Below are positions 31,224 through 41,893 of a DNA stretch of 62,477 nt, one piece after another. Below the pieces are notes generated by a model. It saw only the letters and a list, made by a program, of their open reading frames with translations. It did not search any database and was not told the origin of the DNA. A program made the position numbers and the translations under genes. The DNA is from Opitutaceae bacterium (GTDB lineage Bacteria > Verrucomicrobiota > Verrucomicrobiia > Opitutales > Opitutaceae). The stretch covers positions 1 to 62,477 of the forward strand of contig JADJTK010000033.1 in assembly GCA_016711225.1 (NCBI GenBank). The letters run 5' to 3'. Within the stretch, counting starts at the first letter, position 1, and each line of letters opens with the position of its first letter.

Positions 31224-33283
31224 GGCTTGTCCTTCCATACGAGCAACAGGCCCTCGACCACCACGCCCACCACGGCCAACAGCAGTAACTGCGGCCAAAG
31301 CGGACTGCCTTCCTGCAACTGCCGGATGGATTGTTCGCCCCGGAGAGCCACCAACCCTTGCGTACCCACCTTGATTTCCGCCTGCGTACTCAGATCCGAC
31401 TCCACCGCCGGGAAATTTACCGCCTGCCGCTCCAACAGCGCGCCGCGGTGGTACCACGAATAGAGCCCCGGGAGGCGGGCCTCGGTTGTAGAAAACACGG
31501 TACGCCGGTTCGCCACCTGCCGGCGCACCGCGAGCGGCTGGCCGTTGAACTCCAACTTCACATCCTCCGCCAGGACCTCACCCTCGAACTCCTGAGTGAG
31601 GCTCTGCCCGGTGGCGAAGCGCTGTACCCGACGGTCCGCGGTCTGCCGCCGGTAGTGGAAGAGCAGTTCGCCCAGAAACGGGAGGAACTCCGGTTGCACC
31701 GCCCAATCGCTGAGCTCGCGCTGCAGCGGCAGATTCCACAGCAGCAGGCACCCCGGATCGACGAAGGCCGCGAGCGCCGGCACGCCGTCCTCGTAGTTGA
31801 GAATCGCCTTCCCTCCGGCCGGCGCCGCCAGGTGGGCGCGCCCCCTGAAGGTCGCCCGGGTGGGGTCGCCGTAAAGGCCGTCGGCGAAGACTTTGAAAAC
31901 GGGGTTCGCCGGATCTGCGACCGTGAGGTGCAGAGGCCGCGGCAACTTCTCCAGCCGCAGCGGCTCGCCCGCGTCCGCCGCTCCGGTTGCCGCCCTCGAT
32001 CCTGCTGCAGGATCGGCCGGAGCGGGCACGGCAAGACGGGCGGTGAGTGCCGCCACCACCGCCGCCGGCGTATCCGCGGCCGGCGACCAAACGACCAGTC
32101 CCCCGCGCTCGAGATACCGGCACAGCTGGGCCACGGCGACGGCGTCGCCTGTCCAGCCGCCTAGAAAGAGTGCCTCACCGTCGAATTCGCCCAACTGGGT
32201 CGTCGCCAGTGTCTCCAGTTTCACCCAGTCGAGCGCGCCCAACGCCCGCCGCCAGTAGCCGGAGGTCTGTGGCTCACCCTCGACTAGCCCCACCCGCAGA
32301 TGCTCCACCACCTTGAGTACCGTCCATCGCTCATTGTCGTAGGGAAACGAATCCTCGCTCAGTGCCACCGTCACGGCCTTCTCCCCGGGCGTTGTCAAGG
32401 CCACGCGGAACAGCACCGTTTGCTTCTGACCGGGCGCCAATCGCAGCTCGCGGGTTTGCGGCGTTTCGCCCGCCCGCAAGAAGAGCGTGCTCAGGCTGTG
32501 CTCGGTCGAGAAGTTATGCACCTCGCAGGCCACCGTCGCCTCCTGGCCCGGCAACGGGTTCACCGGATCAACCGCCAGCGCGGTGACCGCCAGATTGCCG
32601 AGATCCCGCCGCCCAATCTTGATGGGGTGTACCGCGATCCCGGGCAGAGCCACCAACGGCTGCGCACCCCACGTGCTGCTCTGGAAATCGGAGATCAGGT
32701 AGATCTCCGCCGCCCCGGGTTGCCCCTGCAGCATCTCCGCCGCCCGGGCGAGCGCCCCGCCGAAATCGCTCGCCTCGGTCGTGACCGCCGCCGAGCGCAA
32801 CACCTGCTTGAGATAGGGGATATTGACGGAGAGCCGCGGAAACTCCGCGCGGTTCGGCGACCCCAGCCAGATGATATTGGCCTGATCGTCGCCGGAGAGT
32901 TCCGACAACACCTCCGCACCCTTCGCGCATGCCGCGGCGAAGCGCGTCTGCGTGCCCTCCACGGCGGCCATCGAGGCGGTGGCGTCGACCAGGAGCACCA
33001 CGGCCTTGCGCGTACCTGCCCCGCCCAGGCGGCCGGCGCGGAACAATACCGGTTTGAGAAACAGCACCACCAGCGCCGCGCACAACAACGTTCGCACCAG
33101 CAGCACCAGTAGGGACTGGGGGCGCTTGAGCCGTACCGACTTGCGCAGGATCTGGCGTAGAAACTCCACCGAGCTGAAGCGGAACACCGGCGGCCGCGCC
33201 CGGGCGAAGAGATGCACCAGCAGCGGCACGAGCAGCAGCGCCGCCAGCGGGAGCAGCCCAGCGTTGGTGAGAACAAAGTTCAT
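31220..33283 (-). CDS. BatA-like VWA membrane protein
   Basis: A 687-residue protein opening with the typical BatA N-terminus MNFVLTNAGLLPLAALLLVP and LVHLFARARPPVFRFSSVEF, then a second membrane segment (LVLLVRTLLCAALVVLFLK). The VWA domain has VVLLVDATASMAAVEG (an Ala variant of DxSxS: DATAS) and IYLISDFQSSTW. A periplasmic beta region and a C-terminal membrane segment (LWPQLLLLAVVGVVVEGLLL) follow. Bat proteins are linked to stress tolerance and MoxR function. Start ATG 33283 overlaps the DUF58 stop by ATGA. Confidence 0.85.
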   Translation of the reverse strand: MNFVLTNAGLLPLAALLLVPLLVHLFARARPPVFRFSSVEFLRQILRKSVRLKRPQSLLVLLVRTLLCAALVVLFLKPVLFRAGRLGGAGTRKAVVLLVDATASMAAVEGTQTRFAAACAKGAEVLSELSGDDQANIIWLGSPNRAEFPRLSVNIPYLKQVLRSAAVTTEASDFGGALARAAEMLQGQPGAAEIYLISDFQSSTWGAQPLVALPGIAVHPIKIGRRDLGNLAVTALAVDPVNPLPGQEATVACEVHNFSTEHSLSTLFLRAGETPQTRELRLAPGQKQTVLFRVALTTPGEKAVTVALSEDSFPYDNERWTVLKVVEHLRVGLVEGEPQTSGYWRRALGALDWVKLETLATTQLGEFDGEALFLGGWTGDAVAVAQLCRYLERGGLVVWSPAADTPAAVVAALTARLAVPAPADPAAGSRAATGAADAGEPLRLEKLPRPLHLTVADPANPVFKVFADGLYGDPTRATFRGRAHLAAPAGGKAILNYEDGVPALAAFVDPGCLLLWNLPLQRELSDWAVQPEFLPFLGELLFHYRRQTADRRVQRFATGQSLTQEFEGEVLAEDVKLEFNGQPLAVRRQVANRRTVFSTTEARLPGLYSWYHRGALLERQAVNFPAVESDLSTQAEIKVGTQGLVALRGEQSIRQLQEGSPLWPQLLLLAVVGVVVEGLLLVWKDKP

Positions 33284-34149
33284 GCCTGGAGTCGGTCGAA
33301 CAGTTCCAGGAACGGGGTGTCGGTCCGGGCCTGCGTGTAGCTGATCCGCCGGCGCATCGCCGCCTCGCGGATCGAGCGAATGTGGGTCTGAATGGCCTGC
33401 GGATACTCGCGCCGAAGCAGATCGGTATGCGCAACCACTCGCTGCCCCGTCTCCAGGCACTCGAACGCCTGCAGGCCCATGTCGGGCAGCTCGAGCTCCT
33501 CGGGCGCCAGCACTTGGAACAGATGGATGGCAAAGCCGCGGTGCAGATAGGGGCTCAGCGCCGCGAAGATCTCCCCCACGTCATCGAAGAAGTCGGACAC
33601 GACCACCAACGACCCGCGGTGCCGGAGCAGGGGGTACGCCCGGCGCAGCGCGACCGAGAGGCGGGTGCGGCCGCCGGGGGTGTTATTCTCCAGCAGTTGC
33701 ATCAGGTTGTGCAGATGCCCGCGGGTGCTGCCCGGTGGGGCGAAATGCCGAATCTGGTCGTCGAAGAGCTGCAGCGACACCCGATCGGCCGAGCGCAGCA
33801 CGAGGTGGCACAGCGCGGCGGTGAAGAACGAGCCGTAGTCGAGCTTGGAGAGGGGCGCGCCGAAGCCCATCGAGGCGCTGCTGTCGAGGAAGAGATGACA
33901 GTCCAGGTTGGTCTCGTGGGCGAAGGTGCGCAGGTAGTGCCGGTCGGTGCGGGCGAACACCTTCCAGTCCACCAGCTTCGGATCGTCGCCATCGGCGTAC
34001 TGTCGGTAGTCGCGGAACTCCGTCGAGGTGCCGCGCGCACTCGAGCGGTGTCGACCGCTCAGATACCCCTCGACGAGGATCTTGGGCGCGAACTCGTAGC
34101 TCGCCAGACGTTGCACGTCCTCGGGCCGCAGGTATTTGAACTCAGGCAT
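33280..34149 (-). CDS. DUF58 protein, MoxR partner
   Basis: A 289-residue DUF58 protein with a VWA-like fold: GRHRSSARGTSTEFRDYRQY and DDPKLVDWKVFARTDRHYLR form the family signature, and CHLFLDSSASMGFGAPLSKL carries a MIDAS-like DSSAS. GSLVVVSDFFDDVGEI is the second metal-site strand. DUF58 genes almost always follow moxR, as here (34 bp away). Confidence 0.92.
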   Translation of the reverse strand: MPEFKYLRPEDVQRLASYEFAPKILVEGYLSGRHRSSARGTSTEFRDYRQYADGDDPKLVDWKVFARTDRHYLRTFAHETNLDCHLFLDSSASMGFGAPLSKLDYGSFFTAALCHLVLRSADRVSLQLFDDQIRHFAPPGSTRGHLHNLMQLLENNTPGGRTRLSVALRRAYPLLRHRGSLVVVSDFFDDVGEIFAALSPYLHRGFAIHLFQVLAPEELELPDMGLQAFECLETGQRVVAHTDLLRREYPQAIQTHIRSIREAAMRRRISYTQARTDTPFLELFDRLQA

Positions 34150-34183
34150 GGCGCTCGGGTTGGCGAAGGCTCCGTCGCCCGCC

Positions 34184-35149
34184 TCAGCCCGCCAGCAGGT
34201 GCTGCACGATCGCCTCGACCCCGATCCCTTCGCCGGTGGCGTTGTAGTTGGGGATCACCCGGTGGCGCAGCACCGGCAGCGCCGCGCGGCGCACATCCTC
34301 GACCGAGGCGGCGGCGTTGCCGTCGAGCAGGGCGAAGGCCTTGGCCGCCCGCGCCAGGCTCTGGGAGGCACGCGGCCCGGCCCCCCACTCGACGTAGCGC
34401 TTGATGTACTCGTCGGCCAACTCCGACTGCGGCCGGGAGCGGTGCACCAGCTTGAGGATGAAATCAGTCACATGGTCCGGCACCGGGACCTGATCCACCA
34501 GCCGCTGCATCGCGAGCAGCTCCTCGTGCTGCAACACCTCGCGGATCTCCGCCTTGGCCTGGTGGTGGATGATGCTGCGCTCCTCCGCGAAACTCGGGTA
34601 GCCGATCTTCAGGCTGAAGAAAAAACGGTCCAGTTGCGCCTCCGGTAGCGGATAGGTGCCCTCATGCTCGATCGGATTCTGCGTGGCGAAGACCACGAAA
34701 GGCTCGCTGAGCAGGCGCGTCTCGCCGGCCACCGTCACCTGTTTCTCCTGCATGGCCTCCAGCAGCGCGGCCTGGGTCTTGGGTGGGGTGCGGTTGATCT
34801 CGTCGGCCAGCAGCAGGTGGGCGAAGACCGGGCCCGCCACGAACTTGAAGGTGCGGCGCCCATCCGCATCGGTCTGTAGAATCTCCGTACCGAGGATGTC
34901 GGTGGGCATCAGGTCGGGCGTGAACTGAATGCGGTTGAACTTCAGTCCGAGGATGCGGCCGAGCGTGCGCACCAGCAGTGTCTTACCCAAGCCCGGCACG
35001 CCCACGATCAGACAATGCCCGCGACACAGCAGTGCCACCAGCATCTGCTGGACGACTTCGTCCTGGCCCACGATCTCGGTGGCAATGCCTTCGCGCAGTG
35101 CCTGCACTTGGCTGCGGACCTGGTCCCAATCGGCTTCGGTGATATCCAT
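34184..35149 (-). CDS. MoxR-family AAA+ ATPase
   Basis: A 321-residue MoxR ATPase thought to act as a chaperone that loads metals or remodels VWA partners. Walker A is GVPGLGKTLL (residues 50-59), Walker B HLLLADEINRTPPKTQAALL, and sensor regions FVVFATQNPIEHEGTYPLPE and AQLDRFFFSL are canonical. ATG 35149 gives the family's usual N-terminus (VGQDEVVQQMLVALLCRGHC); the frame open to 35431 belongs to the upstream gene's region. It begins 2 bp after the stop of the upstream secreted protein. Confidence 0.95.
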   Translation of the reverse strand: MDITEADWDQVRSQVQALREGIATEIVGQDEVVQQMLVALLCRGHCLIVGVPGLGKTLLVRTLGRILGLKFNRIQFTPDLMPTDILGTEILQTDADGRRTFKFVAGPVFAHLLLADEINRTPPKTQAALLEAMQEKQVTVAGETRLLSEPFVVFATQNPIEHEGTYPLPEAQLDRFFFSLKIGYPSFAEERSIIHHQAKAEIREVLQHEELLAMQRLVDQVPVPDHVTDFILKLVHRSRPQSELADEYIKRYVEWGAGPRASQSLARAAKAFALLDGNAAASVEDVRRAALPVLRHRVIPNYNATGEGIGVEAIVQHLLAG

Positions 35150-35151
35150 GA

Positions 35152-38100
35152 TTATTGCTCGTAGTTGAGATTCTGATCGGAAAAAGCTTCGTCTGCGGAG
35201 GGCGGCTCCGGCCGGCGCACCATCAGCAGACAATGGTACGGCGTGCACGCACCGCGGCTGGGTACAAAGAGCTTCTGGAAATTCTCCCAGAAGTCCTCGT
35301 CGTTCCCCGTGGGGTTGCCGAACCCCGACGTGCCTCCACTGATCGGCAACAGGTCGTCTTCGGTAGCAGCGGCAGGCGCCGCCAGCGCAGGCGTCGCCGG
35401 CGCAGGTGTCGGCGCCGCCCCGAGCGGCCATTGCGCCATCCCTCTGACGTCCTCGTCGCGTTCCGCCTGACCACGGCGATCAGCACCGCCGGCGCCGCAG
35501 GCACGCCTTTGCCCGCCCCGGCGGGGGACGGTTTGGACACCGCGACGGCGCCCACCCTCAACACCACGCCGGCGAGCGGCAGCCGGCGTTCAAGGATCAC
35601 CGAGATGTCGATCCCCAGCGACTCCTGGCGGCGGCATTCGGCCACCAGCGCCTCGAAGGCCGCACGATCCAGCAGCTTGTCCTTGAGGGGCAGACACACC
35701 CGGGCGAGCTCCGCATTCCCTTCGGGCAGGCGCACTTCGCGAATCACGTGCGAGCCGGCCACGAGTCTCTCGTTCAACTTCGGATCTGCCACCACGAGCT
35801 CCGGCACCACCATCAGCTCGTCGAGGCTCAACCGCCCCGCCACCTCGTGTTGATTCTCCACCGTCGCCGCCTGCAACAAGCGGGTGATCTCAGCCCTGCG
35901 CCTCGGCGCCGACGCCGGCCTTGTTCGGGTAGCCCGGCAACTCCGCGGCCCGCTTGCCCGCCAGGCGCGCCCGAGCCCGCTGCACCCTGACCGTGTAGAG
36001 CCGGTCGCCGAGGATCGGCGCCAGCTCGCGATCGGCGTTCGTCGACTCCACCTCGCCATACAACTCCTCAATCGTATACGCGACCAGCACATCGAAACCC
36101 AAGGACGCCGAGTCGAAGAGGCTGCCCGTAGCCTTGCTGCGCGGCCGAGCCATCACCTGCCGCCAGAGGTCGGCATGCGCCTCAAGCTTGGGCTCCTCGA
36201 TCGGCGTCGCTGCGGCCCCCTCCTGGCTGCGGGCCCGCATCCGGGCCATCCGATCGAAGTCGACGCACCGCACGAGAAAATCCGCCAGGATCGCGTCCTG
36301 GGTCTTCAGACAAGCCTGTAACAGTGCGGTGCGCACCGCCGTCGGGTCCTGCCGGCCAGCCTGGCCACCAGCGAGGGCGCGATCTGCTGGAGCTTCTCCT
36401 CGCTCCAGGGCTGCTCCACCGCGAGCAGCTCCTGCAGTAGCTGCTCACCGGTCGTTTCCGAGACGAGCTCCCGGAGGGTTTTGATCACCGCCGCGAGCTT
36501 CCCCTCGGGCGATGAGCGCTGCACCGGCCCGGTCGACGCCGCAGGCGTGGCGACGGGTAGTTTGTTGAGCTCGGCCACATATCGTTCCACAAAAGCCCTG
36601 GCCCCCACCCCGCGGAAGCGTACATACTCGACCGCGACCGAGAGGCGCTCCAGCGGGTCCTTGCCCACCAGCAGATAAGCCTCCATCGCCTCCTGGTCGG
36701 CGGCTTCGGACGAGCGCAGCATCCGCCAGATGACCTCCTGCCGGCCCGAGGCCAGAAACAACCGGCGCAGCGCGGCGCGGTCATCACTCTTGTGCTGCGA
36801 ATACCACGCTTGGCTCTTCTGCGCGAGAACCTCGGGGGTGATCCCCCCTTCCTCGCCCCGCGCCTCCTCCTCGCTCAACACCAATCCGGCAAGGATCCGG
36901 CGCGCCACTTCGCCGATCGCCTGCGGTCGCGGGAAATTCGCCCAAGTCCGTTCGATCTCCTCGTCTTCCATCGGGTCATCGTCGGAACTGAAATGGGGAA
37001 ACGACTGCGACGATTCGCCGCTGGTACGCACCAAGCGTCCATCCCCGAGCAAGGCGATCAGCAGCGGAATCGCGGCGGTACCACGCTGCTGGATCAAGTC
37101 GAGCGGTCCCGGCTGGCCGCTCTTCGGACTTGCCCCGGGCTCCTGCAGCACCCAGGTGCCTCCGCCGAAAACCGGATGGCGCAGCGACACCACTGCATCG
37201 GACCGGCCGAGCAGCCCGGCGATGCGCCGATCCTCCTCGGTGAGTCCGTCGCCGGCCAGCGTCGCAGGAGTGCCCGGCGCCAGTTGCGCACGCACCGCCT
37301 CCCTCACCCGCGCCACCACGGGCGCCTGGCGCCACACCGTCCCGAAACGCGCCGTCTGCGCTTCCATGGCGGCGAGATACTGCGTCCAGTTTCCGCTCGT
37401 GGCGAAAGCGCGGTAGGCCTCCTGGTACTGGGCATCGGCGATCCGATTGATCGCCGCCCCAAGCACCGCCCGGCTGTCGCCGACCTTTTCAAACAGCAGG
37501 GCCATCATCCGGTTCGCCTCGGCGCTCTGCCCCCGGCTGTGTACCTGGGCGGTAAACAAAAACAGCAGCCCCGCGCTGCGTTTGACGGCATAATCGCTGC
37601 CAGCGTCGCTTTTCTCCAAGTACTCGGTCACCGCGCGGATGTCCGCCGCCAGGTCGGCCTCCTTCCACTTGCCGGCCACCGGATCGGGCCCGTCTTCCGC
37701 CGCGTCCGACTCCACGGTCGCGCCGTTGCCCGCAGCCGCCCTGCTCATCGCCTCGAGCCGGGCCTTCATCCGCGCTTCGGCCAATGCTGGTGGCACCACC
37801 TCGATGACGCGCACCTGGTCCAACAGCATCACCGCGGTGCCGTCGGGCTTGGTCGTTAACAGCCATGCATTGCCGGACAACTTCGGCTCGTTGCCGTACA
37901 TGGCGAGCTCACCAGCGGCGGCATACCCGGCCTCGAGCTGCACATACGTCGCCTGGCGGACATCTGGCAGCCCCAACTGCGAAAGCTTTGCCACCCCCAC
38001 GGCATAGTCCCGTGCCGGCACCGCTTGCCCCGTCGGCGCAGTCGCCATCGCGAGCAAGGCCGCGACGGTCAGCCGCGTCGCCGCGCGCCGGAAACCTCCC

Positions 38101-38195
38101 GGGCCCACCAAAAATGTCGCCGGATTCGGCCTAACGGCCGCGAGGGTGTGAGGGTTCACCGCCCGTGGGGCGGCGAGGGGTGAGTGGGGTCCCAT
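35152..38195 (-). CDS. Large secreted protein at the head of the MoxR/Bat-type operon; three indels
   Basis: About 1,010 residues after joining four frames. The first starts at ATG 38195 and has an export signal (RRAATRLTVAALLAMATAP). It runs to about 36340 (QQIAPSLVARLAGR), the second to about 35895 (TALLQACLKTQDAILADFLV to LAGKRAAELPG), the third to about 35450 (ITRLLQAATVENQHEVAGRL to APAVLIAVVRRNATRT), and the last is Pro/Ala-rich, ending in NDEDFWENFQKLFVPS and NLNYEQ. No known domain is recognised; the body is helical with Tyr/Ala-rich stretches. Its position fits an exported client or scaffold of the system. Three shifts in one gene, each leaving clean protein on both sides, argue for sequence error. 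Confidence 0.6.
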
Positions 38196-38486
38196 GATAC
38201 CGTGCGCTTGTTGTGTTGGTGGGCACAAGACCGCCGGCAGGCAAGACCGGAATGGCGGGCCCCCTACGCCATTTCGATTGGCGGGGCGCCCCGCATCACG
38301 CGGCGCCCCGCCCCGGGGCTCCGCCGTGGCTTCCACTCGCCGCCCGGGATAACTGGCCCAGGCCCAGCGACTCAACCCGGGCCGGTCTGTGACGGGGCTC
38401 CGCACGGCAAACAAGACGCCGGTGGCCGATCGGCACCCTTCGCAAGTACGCCGATTCGTGCACCGGTCACAGGCCGAAGACCCTAA

Positions 38487-38503
38487 AAGCGTACGATTGA
38501 CAC
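38487..38503 (+). promoter_or_regulatory. Candidate NrtR operator upstream of pncB
   Basis: AAGCGTACGATTGACAC matches the AAGCGT-N7-ACAC motif found twice before pncA. A TTGACA (38497-38502) lies inside it and could be a -35 box, although no strong -10 is seen 17 bp on. It sits 137 bp before the pncB start in the divergent gap to the MoxR operon. Confidence 0.5.
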
Positions 38504-38640
38504 AATCGCCAAATCACCCGATTACCCCTTCGCCCAATTCAGTCACTCGGGATCCGCCAAGGCTCCCCATCTTTCGGCCCCCAAGTGGCCACCCGTCGCC
38601 GCGCCATCGCCGGATCTTCCCCCTCCCCGCCCGCTCTCCC

Positions 38641-39867
38641 ATGAAATTCGACCTTTCGTTCACCGAGGCCCCGTTTACTGCGTTTTGCGACTGGTACCAG
38701 CTCACCCAGTTGCAAGCGCTCACACACCAGCTCGACCACGACGGCGGGATAAGCGTGCAGATGAAGTACACTGTCCGCACCAAGGGGGCCAATACCGCCC
38801 GCCTCCAGACTGCCCTGCGCGAGGCCCTCGACCGCTTCGAAGAGCGGCATGTGCTCCTGCCCGAGGAACTGCCGTTCATCCGCGAGGTGCGCTACATGAA
38901 GCCGGTGTTCATCGACACCCTGCGCGACATGCGCCTGCACCCCAAGGACTATGTGCGAATCGCCGAGCACAACGGCGAGCTGCAGATCGTCATCGAGGGC
39001 GGCATCCAGGCCATCCTCTTCGAGCAGCTGATCCTCGCCATCATCTCGGAATTATGGAGCCAGCTCACCTTCCCGGAACACGCCGAGCGCCTGGCCGCCA
39101 GCCGGCACGCCATCGGCCTGCTCGACCTCGAGCTGAACAAGATCCGCCAGGCGGCCACGGCCAACCCCGAGAAGGAAATCCGCCTGACCGAGGCCGGCAC
39201 CCGCCGCCGCTTCACCCTCGCCCACCAACGCGAGGTACTGCTGCGGATGAAGGACACCGTCCCCGCCCAGCTCTTCGGCACCAGCAATGTGCGTTTCGCC
39301 AAGGACATGGATCTGCGCCTCGTCGGCACCCAGGCCCATCTCTTCGGCATGTTCTACCAGCAGCACGGCGGCACGCTGGCCACCTTCCCGCGGCGCGCGA
39401 TGCAGGCCTGGGTGAATGAATACCGCGGCGACCTCGGCTACATGCTCCCGGACGTCCTCACCACCAAGGAGTGGCTCAAACACGTGGACCTCTACTTCGC
39501 CAAGCTCTTCGACGGCTTCCGCCACGACTCGGGCGAGCCCGCGAAGTGGACCCAGTTGATCATCGACCACCTCACCAGCCTCGGTGTCGACCCGGCCTCG
39601 AAGTTCGCCGTGTACTCGGACACCCTGACAGTCGAGACCATGCTCGCCCTGTGGGAGCGTTACGAGGGCAACCCGTGGAAGACCAGCTACCTCATCGGCA
39701 CCTTCCTGACCAACAACGTCCCCGGGCACAAGGCCCTCAGCCAGGTCATCAAGCTCTCGGCGGTGAACGGCCAGCCCGTCGCCAAGATTTCGGACGAACC
39801 CGAGAAGGCCACCTGCGACAACCCCGAGTACCTTGCCAACCTAAAGAAGACCTTCGGCATCGCCTGA
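38641..39867 (+). CDS. pncB: Nicotinate phosphoribosyltransferase
   Basis: A 408-residue enzyme converting nicotinate and PRPP to nicotinate mononucleotide, with ATP use, in NAD salvage. Visible landmarks are FCDWYQLTQLQAL at the N-terminus, FGTSNVRFAKDM (phosphate loop), LVGTQAHLFGMF (with the His that is phosphorylated in PncB) and FDGFRHDSGEPAKW. Length and order match PncB. ATG 38641 is the start; the frame open upstream from 38389 is non-conserved. It heads a plus-strand series pncB-nadE-prs-nrtR with small gaps, whose enzymes carry nicotinate to NAD and supply PRPP. Confidence 0.95.
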   Translation: MKFDLSFTEAPFTAFCDWYQLTQLQALTHQLDHDGGISVQMKYTVRTKGANTARLQTALREALDRFEERHVLLPEELPFIREVRYMKPVFIDTLRDMRLHPKDYVRIAEHNGELQIVIEGGIQAILFEQLILAIISELWSQLTFPEHAERLAASRHAIGLLDLELNKIRQAATANPEKEIRLTEAGTRRRFTLAHQREVLLRMKDTVPAQLFGTSNVRFAKDMDLRLVGTQAHLFGMFYQQHGGTLATFPRRAMQAWVNEYRGDLGYMLPDVLTTKEWLKHVDLYFAKLFDGFRHDSGEPAKWTQLIIDHLTSLGVDPASKFAVYSDTLTVETMLALWERYEGNPWKTSYLIGTFLTNNVPGHKALSQVIKLSAVNGQPVAKISDEPEKATCDNPEYLANLKKTFGIA

Positions 39868-39884
39868 CACCGCCCCCAGTCCCC

Positions 39885-41864
39885 ATGAAGATCAAAGTCG
39901 CCGCCGCCGCCCTCAACACGACGCCCATCGGCTGGGAGTGGAATTTTGCCTCCATCACCGCCGCGATCGCCGAGGCCCGCGCCCAGGGAGTGCAACTCCT
40001 CTGCTTGCCCGAGCTCTGCCTCACTGGCTACGGCTGCGAAGACCTCTTCTTCCGCCCCCATGTCCGTGCGCAGGCGCTCGCACTGGCCGAGCAACTCGCG
40101 CGCAGCAGTGCGGGCAACGATCTGATCTTCACCCTGGGCCTGCCGCTTGAATACCACGGGGCTATTTTCAATACCGTCGCGGTCGTCAACAATGGCGCAA
40201 TTCGCGGCTTCTACGCCAAACAGAACCTCGCCGGCAACGGCGTCCACTATGAACCGCGCTGGTTCAAGCCCTGGGCGCAGGGCTCCGTGGTCGACTATCC
40301 GCTACCCGGCGGCGGCAGCGCGCCGTTGGGCGACACCACCTTCGAGCTCACGCTCGGCGGGGAGAAGGCCACCTTCGGCTTCGAGATCTGCGAGGACGCC
40401 TGGGTGGCGGAGCGCCCCGGCATCGCGTTGGCCAAGGCAGCCGTCGACATCATCCTCAACCCCTCCGCCTCGCACTTCGCCTTCGGCAAGACGCACACCC
40501 GCGAGCGCTTCGTGACCGACGGCAGCCGAGCCTTCAATTGCGCGTACGTCTACGCCAACCTGCTGGGCAACGAAGCCGGCCGCATCGTCTACGACGGCGA
40601 ATGCCTCATCGCCAACGGCGGCGAACTCATCACCAAGGGGCGCCAGTTCGGCTACGGCCGCTGGCGGGTGACCACGGCTGTGGTGGATCTCTCAATCAAC
40701 CGCTTCAACCGTCTCCAGAGCGCCAGCTTCCGCAGCGAGCCCCGCCCCACCTTCCCCTCGGGTCAGCTACCCACCACCGGCGAACCGGTGTCCAAAGTTC
40801 AGAAACGCCCCCAGATCACCCCGTGGACAGCCGATGGTTTTCCGAAGGCCACCCCTGCCCAACGGGAGAAGCTCTTCGAGCTGTTGGCCGCAGAGACGCT
40901 CGGGCTCTTCGATTTCATCCGCAAAACGGGGACCAACGGGTACGTCATTTCGCTCTCCGGCGGAGCGGACTCGACCTTCTGCGCAATTCTCGTCCACGAG
41001 ATGGCGCGCGTCGGCTGCCTGGGCACCGAAGACGACCAAGCCCGCTTCAAGGAAACCTTCCCCTGGTTCGAGGGCCCGGCCGGCGACAACGCGGCCGCGG
41101 TCCAGGCCACCCGGCGTATCCTCACCTGCATCTATCAGGGCACGGTGAACAGCTCCGAACAGACCCTCCGCGCGGCGGAGCACACGGCACGCGAGCTTGG
41201 CGCGCGTTTTGAAAACGTCGGCGTCCAGGCGACGGTCGATTTCGCCGAAAGCTTCCTCGCCCGCTACCTCGACCGCCCCCTCGACTGGCAGCGCGACGAC
41301 GTCACGCGCCAGAACATCCAGGCCCGCGCCCGGGCCCTCCTGCCCTGGTGTATCGCCAACGCGGAGAACAAGCTCAACATCACCACCAGCAACCGCTCGG
41401 AGTCGGCCGTGGGCTATTGCACTATGGATGGCGACACGGCCGGCTCGCTCGGGCCGCTCGGCGGCCTCGACAAGGCCTCGATCCTCGAAGCCCTCGATCT
41501 GCTCCTCGCCAACCGCTACGGCTGGCTGGCAGAGGTCCGGCAGCGTCCGCCCACGGCCGAGCTCAAACCCGCCGAGGCCAACCAGACGGACGAGAAGGAC
41601 CTGATGCCCTATCCGGTCCTCGATGCCATCGAGCGCGCGTCGATTCTCCACGGCAAATCGCCGGAGGAGATCGTGCAGGACGGCATCGCCACCCCGGCCC
41701 AGGTGCGGAAGTTCTTCACCTTGTTCCCGCGCAACCAGTGGAAGCGCGAGCGCTACGCCCCGAGTCTGCACTTGGATGCGGAGAACCTCGATCCCCGCTC
41801 CTTCACCCGCTTTCCGATCTTCAGCGGCGGCTTCGGCGAGGAGCTCAAGCGGCTCCCTCGGTGA
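39885..41864 (+). CDS. nadE: Glutamine-dependent NAD+ synthetase
   Basis: A 659-residue two-domain enzyme. The N-terminal nitrilase domain (residues 1-300) releases ammonia from glutamine; its Glu-Lys-Cys triad lies in LLCLPELCLTGY, FYAKQNLAGN and GFEICEDAW. The C-terminal synthetase domain adenylates deamido-NAD with the P-loop VISLSGGADSTFC, and has NITTSNRSESAVGYCTMDGD and GSLGPLGGLDKA for substrate binding. The start ATG 39885 is 17 bp after pncB. It completes the Preiss-Handler route. Confidence 0.96.
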   Translation: MKIKVAAAALNTTPIGWEWNFASITAAIAEARAQGVQLLCLPELCLTGYGCEDLFFRPHVRAQALALAEQLARSSAGNDLIFTLGLPLEYHGAIFNTVAVVNNGAIRGFYAKQNLAGNGVHYEPRWFKPWAQGSVVDYPLPGGGSAPLGDTTFELTLGGEKATFGFEICEDAWVAERPGIALAKAAVDIILNPSASHFAFGKTHTRERFVTDGSRAFNCAYVYANLLGNEAGRIVYDGECLIANGGELITKGRQFGYGRWRVTTAVVDLSINRFNRLQSASFRSEPRPTFPSGQLPTTGEPVSKVQKRPQITPWTADGFPKATPAQREKLFELLAAETLGLFDFIRKTGTNGYVISLSGGADSTFCAILVHEMARVGCLGTEDDQARFKETFPWFEGPAGDNAAAVQATRRILTCIYQGTVNSSEQTLRAAEHTARELGARFENVGVQATVDFAESFLARYLDRPLDWQRDDVTRQNIQARARALLPWCIANAENKLNITTSNRSESAVGYCTMDGDTAGSLGPLGGLDKASILEALDLLLANRYGWLAEVRQRPPTAELKPAEANQTDEKDLMPYPVLDAIERASILHGKSPEEIVQDGIATPAQVRKFFTLFPRNQWKRERYAPSLHLDAENLDPRSFTRFPIFSGGFGEELKRLPR

Positions 41865-41893
41865 TCCACTACAAACAGCGCCGCCCCTCCGCC

